9,135 nt of DNA, from positions 1 through 9,135 of the forward strand of contig CABRFW010000050.1 of the NCBI GenBank assembly GCA_902470265.1. The letters are read 5' to 3'. Positions 6,774 through 9,135 of the stretch are shown here, piece after piece. Origin of the DNA: an uncultured Collinsella sp. GTDB lineage: Bacteria; Actinomycetota; Coriobacteriia; Coriobacteriales; Coriobacteriaceae. Each line of letters begins with the position of its first letter. Position 1 is the first letter of the stretch. Under the pieces are notes generated by a model. That model was given only the letters and a program-made list of their open reading frames with translations. It had not been told where the DNA came from and did no database searches. Made by a program: the position numbers and the translations under genes.

Positions 6774-6799
6774 GTGACAAAGGGCAGTCCCTTTGTCAC
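6774..6799. repeat. Perfect 11-bp hairpin in the EIID-SIS gap
   Basis: GTGACAAAGGG (6774-6784) and CCCTTTGTCAC (6789-6799) are perfect complements with a CAGT loop. There is no following T-run. The CCCTTTGT core recurs in the loop of the terminator at 629-669. With the hairpin just before it, it forms a tandem pair; it may be part of a dispersed intergenic repeat or a second stem of a partial terminator. Confidence 0.6.
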
Positions 6800-6876
6800 A
6801 TCCTCAACGGGCCGGCGACTCGGTCCAAACCACGGTAACCCTGCGAGCGCCCGGCAATGTGGCATCGCAAAAATCG

Positions 6877-6882
6877 AAAGGA
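6877..6882 (+). promoter_or_regulatory. Ribosome binding site fixing the start of the second SIS gene
   Basis: AAAGGA is 9 bases before ATG at 6892. An in-frame ATG at 6883 directly abuts it and cannot use it. Further in-frame codons upstream run through the hairpin at 6774-6799, so they are not coding. Confidence 0.75.
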
Positions 6883-6891
6883 ATGTGTCAG

Positions 6892-7875
6892 ATGTACGAG
6901 ATCGACCTTAACCTCCCTAAGCAGATCGTCGCTGACGTCCTGTCCAACCACGAGATTCACAGCGTCGCCTTCGTCGGCTGCGGTGCTTCCATGTCCGACC
7001 TTTACCCCGCCAAGTACTTCCTGGCCAACAACACGGACAAGCTGAACGTTCAGATCTTCACCGCTAACGAGTTCAACTACGACACGCCCTCCTGGGTCAA
7101 CGAGCACACCTTCGTGATCACCTGCTCCCTCGGTGGCTCCACGCCCGAGACCGTCGAGGCCAACAAGACCGCCAAGAAGCACAACTGCCCGGTCGTCTCC
7201 CTCACCAACAAGGCTGGCTCCGCTCTGACCGTCGACGCTGACTACGTCATCGTTCACGGCTTCCACGCCAACTTCGCTGCCAAGTGCGAGAAGCCCGGCT
7301 ACGCCATCGCTCTTGCTGTCGAGATCCTTCAGCAGACCGAGGGCTATGACCACTACGAGGACATGATCACCGGCCTTACCAACGTCTTCGAGCTCTGCGA
7401 GAACGCCGCTCAGCACTGCAAGAAGCTCGCCAAGAAGTTCGCTGAGGACTTCAAGGACGACAAGATGATTTACTTCATGGCCTCTGGTGCCTCCGAGAAG
7501 ATGGCTTACTCTCACGCCGCCTTCCTGTTCACCGAGATGCAGTGGATCGACGCCGCCGCCTACAACACCGGCGAGTACTTCCACGGCCCGTTCGAGGTTT
7601 CCACCGAGGGTAAGCCCTACGTCTTCTTCATGTCCGATGGCGCTACCCGTCCGATGGACGCCCGCGCCCTCACCTTCCTTGAGCGCATGGGCGCCAAGGT
7701 CGCTCTGATCGACTCCAAGGATTACGGCCTGGCTGACGCCGTGCCCGCGAGCGTCGTCACCTACTTCAACCCGCTGCTGCACCTCGCCGTTATGCGCGAG
7801 TACGGCAACCAGATCGCCGAGGCCCGTCAGCACCCGCTGACCATGCGTCGCTACATGTGGAAGCTTTCCTACTAA
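6892..7875 (+). CDS. SIS-domain Amadori-phosphate deglycase (fructoselysine-6-phosphate deglycase FrlB/GfrF-like), paralogue 2
   Basis: A 327-residue cytoplasmic two-SIS-domain protein. The first domain opens with FVGCGASMSD (27-36) and has the phosphate loop S79-L-G-G-S-T84, the S-x-x-G-x-T form of FrlB. E215 (FLFTEMQW) and H231 (GEYFHGPFE) lie 16 residues apart, at nearly the same numbers as the FraB catalytic pair as I recall it. GE-x-x-HGP-x-E closely follows the FrlB GEFRHGPLE block. The expected reaction is fructoselysine-6-phosphate plus water to glucose 6-phosphate plus lysine. Blocks shared with the first SIS protein (YPAxYF, NEF...TP, QQTEGYxxYE, RRYMWKLxY) show that the two are paralogues. 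Codon use is extremely biased to C/G-ending optimal codons, suggesting high expression. The gene is separated from EIID by 196 bases with two hairpins and ends at a strong terminator. The exact amine partner is not provable from sequence. Confidence 0.83.
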   Translation: MYEIDLNLPKQIVADVLSNHEIHSVAFVGCGASMSDLYPAKYFLANNTDKLNVQIFTANEFNYDTPSWVNEHTFVITCSLGGSTPETVEANKTAKKHNCPVVSLTNKAGSALTVDADYVIVHGFHANFAAKCEKPGYAIALAVEILQQTEGYDHYEDMITGLTNVFELCENAAQHCKKLAKKFAEDFKDDKMIYFMASGASEKMAYSHAAFLFTEMQWIDAAAYNTGEYFHGPFEVSTEGKPYVFFMSDGATRPMDARALTFLERMGAKVALIDSKDYGLADAVPASVVTYFNPLLHLAVMREYGNQIAEARQHPLTMRRYMWKLSY

Positions 7876-7879
7876 TCAC

Positions 7880-7896
7880 AAGTAAGTAGACCTTAC
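7880..7896. repeat. AAGTAAGTAGACCTT motif and hairpin after the second SIS gene
   Basis: AAGTAAGTAGACCTT at 7880-7894 matches the terminal repeat AAGTGAGTAGACTTT of the element at 8763-8881 at 13 of 15 positions. Here it also folds as GTAAG-TAGAC-CTTAC (7882-7896). It begins 5 bases after the SIS stop codon. Confidence 0.5.
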
Positions 7897-7906
7897 GGGT
7901 TGATTG

Positions 7907-7941
7907 AGAGGGGATGGGGTTTGTGCCCCATCCCCTTTTTT
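7907..7941 (+). terminator. Strong intrinsic terminator after the second SIS gene
   Basis: GGGGATGGGG (7910-7919) and CCCCATCCCC (7926-7935) form a perfect 10-bp GC-rich stem with a 6-base loop, followed by six Ts (7936-7941). It closes the PTS/deglycase transcription unit and separates it from the HAD gene. Confidence 0.95.
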
Positions 7942-8000
7942 GCTCTTGGGAGGGCACGCCTGTCGCGTCGCAAAACCCAGGATAAAACCTACCAAAATAA

Positions 8001-8029
8001 ACCTGTCTCTATTTGGCAGGTGGGAGGAG
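8001..8029 (+). promoter_or_regulatory. Leader hairpin and ribosome site of the HAD gene
   Basis: ACCTG (8001-8005) pairs with CAGGT (8017-8021); a wobble and a C-G pair extend it to 7 bp around a TCTATTT loop. The ribosome site GGAGGAG (8023-8029) follows at once. It is 6 bases from ATG 8036 but only 0 bases from ATG 8030, which selects the second ATG. No clear promoter was found between the terminator at 7941 and this point. Confidence 0.5.
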
Positions 8030-8035
8030 ATGCGT

Positions 8036-8665
8036 ATGATCAAAGCAGTGCTGTTTGACATGGACGGCGTGCTGGTCGATACCGAGTGGTTCTACAACCG
8101 TCGTCGCGTGGCGTTTATGGAGGAGAAGGGGTTCCACTTTGACGAGATCCCCGATCTTTCGGGGTCTAACGAGCCGGCCATTTGGGAGGCGCTGGTGCCC
8201 GACGATGTTGAGCTGCGCGAGCGCCTTCGCGTGGAGTACAAGCAGGTCTACAGCCCGGACCACCCCGTTCCGTATGCCGAGCTGCTCAACGAGCAGACGG
8301 AGCCGGTGATGCGCGAGCTGCACGAGCGTGGCGTGAAGTGTGCCATCGCGAGTTCGTCCTATCGCGAGCTGATCGACGAGCTGGTGGAGATTGCTGGCAT
8401 TGCCGATGTGCTGGATTACACCATCAGCGGTCACGAGTGCAGTGCGTTTAAGCCCGATCCCGAGATTTACCTGCGTGCCATGGAGGCGCTGGGTGTGGAG
8501 CCTGCCGAGTGCCTGGTTATCGAGGATTCGCCTTTGGGGATCGAGGCTGGCAAACGTTCCGGCGCCCGCGTCCTGGCACTGCGTCCGCACGAGGGCGTCA
8601 ACCTCGATCAATCGCGAGCCGATGCCGTTATTGATAATCTGACCGACATTTTGGCCGCTTTGTAG
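8036..8665 (+). CDS. HAD-superfamily hydrolase, beta-phosphoglucomutase/sugar-phosphatase-like
   Basis: A 209-residue cytoplasmic HAD enzyme with an alpha-helical cap (about 16-85). Motif I is FDMDGV (7-12), with D8 the nucleophile and D10 the acid/base. Motif II is the Ser of ASSS (105-108), motif III is K139 in FKPDPE, and motif IV is VIEDSPLGIEAG (161-172) with E163 and D164 binding magnesium. The family removes phosphate from, or isomerises, small sugar phosphates. ATG 8036 is chosen from the spacing of the GGAGGAG site. The strong terminator upstream makes it a separate unit, so a link to the deglycase pathway (clearing excess sugar phosphate) is only suggested by position. Substrate unknown; a plain phosphatase is as likely as a mutase. 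Confidence 0.88.
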   Translation: MIKAVLFDMDGVLVDTEWFYNRRRVAFMEEKGFHFDEIPDLSGSNEPAIWEALVPDDVELRERLRVEYKQVYSPDHPVPYAELLNEQTEPVMRELHERGVKCAIASSSYRELIDELVEIAGIADVLDYTISGHECSAFKPDPEIYLRAMEALGVEPAECLVIEDSPLGIEAGKRSGARVLALRPHEGVNLDQSRADAVIDNLTDILAAL

Positions 8666-8668
8666 TGT

Positions 8669-8716
8669 CAATCCGCCGCGAGAAGCACTGATTCACGCGT
8701 CTTTTGCTGCGGATTG
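8669..8716. terminator. Inverted repeat just after the HAD gene, weak terminator candidate
   Basis: CAATCCGC (8669-8676) and GCGGATTG (8709-8716) are perfect complements with a 32-base loop, starting 4 bases past the HAD stop. Only GGCTTAATTTG follows, so the T-run is poor. Confidence 0.4.
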
Positions 8717-8762
8717 GCTTAATTTGTCATCTATTTGGATCCGTTTGGCTTCGATTCGGACT

Positions 8763-8881
8763 AAGTGAGTAGACTTTTTGATGCAAGACGAGCACAAAGC
8801 GCATCTGCTCTAGTAAAACCGCAGGTCACAGGGGTGGCGGTTTTGGGTGTGCTCTGCAGGTCGCGTAAAGTCTACTCACTT
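8763..8881. repeat. 119-bp element with perfect 15-bp terminal inverted repeats and nested stems
   Basis: The element lies within a 354-base gene-free stretch (8666-9019). The ends AAGTGAGTAGACTTT (8763-8777) and AAAGTCTACTCACTT (8867-8881) are perfect reverse complements. Inside, GAGCACA (8790-8796) pairs with TGTGCTC (8848-8854) and AAAACCGC (8815-8822) with GCGGTTTT (8837-8844). An alternative stem, GAGCA (8790-8794) with TGCTC (8806-8810), excludes the second pairing. No reading frame fills it. It could be a miniature transposable element, a structured RNA or a dispersed intergenic repeat. Apart from the hairpin at 8669-8716 and the promoter at 8943-8974, the rest of the stretch shows nothing clear. 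Confidence 0.75.
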
Positions 8882-8942
8882 GTAATTTGGGCCTTTGGTC
8901 GTGGGGTTGCTGGTCCCGCTTTGGTTGTCGAGAGAGGGTGAA

Positions 8943-8974
8943 TTGAAGCGCCCCCGCACGCTCCATGCTACAAT
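8943..8974 (+). promoter_or_regulatory. Extended -10 promoter of the gene at the window edge
   Basis: TGCTACAAT at 8966-8974 is a good extended -10 element (TGnTAnAAT). TTGAAG at 8943-8948 could be a -35 box but with a long 20-base spacer; extended -10 promoters tolerate a poor -35. It lies 45 bases before GTG 9020. Confidence 0.55.
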
Positions 8975-9019
8975 CGCGGACATACCCCACAACTACATCT
9001 GCCTTCGAAAGGAGCCTGC

Positions 9020-9135
9020 GTGGCGAACGCCATCGATCAGCTCACGGACCGAGTGCTCGTACTCGGCCGCCTCACCATCGTCCGCCGCGCCATTACTGCC
9101 GTGGCGGTCACGATTTCCGCCGTTCTCCAGACATT
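9020..9135 (+). CDS. N-terminus of an unidentified protein, cut by the window end
   Basis: GTG at 9020 is preceded by GAAAGGAG (9007-9014), 5 bases away, and opens a frame that stays open for 38 codons to the edge. It begins MANAIDQLTDRVLVLG, then a basic stretch (TIVRR) and a hydrophobic run (AITAVAVTISAVLQT). Such a start suggests a membrane protein with a short cytoplasmic N-terminus, but there is too little to name a family. It has its own promoter and is not part of the sugar locus. Confidence 0.6.
   Translation, partial: MANAIDQLTDRVLVLGRLTIVRRAITAVAVTISAVLQT

Noticed and set aside
6796..7833. A 345-codon open frame on the minus strand opposite the second SIS gene
   Set aside because: Same cause: extreme C/G third-position bias removes antisense stops; the translation is repetitive and lacks domains.
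7904..8035. Upstream in-frame extension of the HAD gene
   Set aside because: It would run through the intrinsic terminator at 7910-7941 and has no HAD similarity; the family starts right at the FDMDG strand.
1..9135. tRNA, rRNA, CRISPR array, transposase or phage genes
   Set aside because: Read through on both strands; no cloverleaf, regular spacer array or transposase/integrase motif was seen.

Overview
The window looks like chromosomal DNA of a Coriobacteriia actinobacterium, most likely Collinsella or a close relative. The reasons are GC-rich genes with strong C/G-ending codon bias, AT-rich intergenic regulatory spaces, mannose-family PTS genes of gut-actinobacterial style, and structured GC-rich intergenic elements. 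This placement is inference from style and content, not from a marker gene.

Layout. (1) 49-630: a phosphinothricin-type GNAT acetyltransferase, convergent with (2) a GntR/UTRA repressor at 676-1398 (minus); the two share a bidirectional terminator at 629-669. (3) An AT-rich 206-bp divergent control region (1399-1604) carries three copies of ACTTGTATGC/AGTTGTATGC, the likely operators of the repressor. (4) 1605-2597: first SIS-domain sugar-phosphate deglycase. (5) 2624-2720: a nested inverted-repeat element. (6) 2829-3911: an EamA/DMT permease with a soluble C-terminal tail. (7) 4094-6695: a three-gene mannose-family PTS encoding fused EIIA-EIIB, EIIC and EIID. (8) 6727-6799: two tandem hairpins. 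(9) 6892-7875: second SIS deglycase, a paralogue of the first, followed by a very strong terminator (7910-7941). (10) 8036-8665: a beta-phosphoglucomutase-like HAD phosphatase. (11) 8666-9019: a gene-free stretch with a hairpin, a 119-bp element bounded by perfect 15-bp inverted repeats, and an extended -10 promoter. (12) 9020 to the edge: the N-terminus of an unidentified gene.

How it works together (inference). The PTS would import and phosphorylate a substrate, and the SIS proteins would split the product. Both SIS proteins keep a Glu and a His exactly 16 residues apart in the same block where the Amadori-phosphate deglycases FrlB and FraB carry their catalytic Glu/His pair. No FrlD-type kinase is present, as expected when a PTS phosphorylates during uptake. 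PTS plus two SIS deglycases resembles the Salmonella gfrABCDEF system for glucoselysine/fructoselysine. The best reading is therefore a locus for using glycated amino acids (Amadori compounds), controlled by the GntR repressor. The permease could handle the freed amino acid or a related solute. A second conserved 16-bp promoter motif (TATAAYGACYATAACG), found before both the permease and the PTS genes, suggests those two units are co-regulated.
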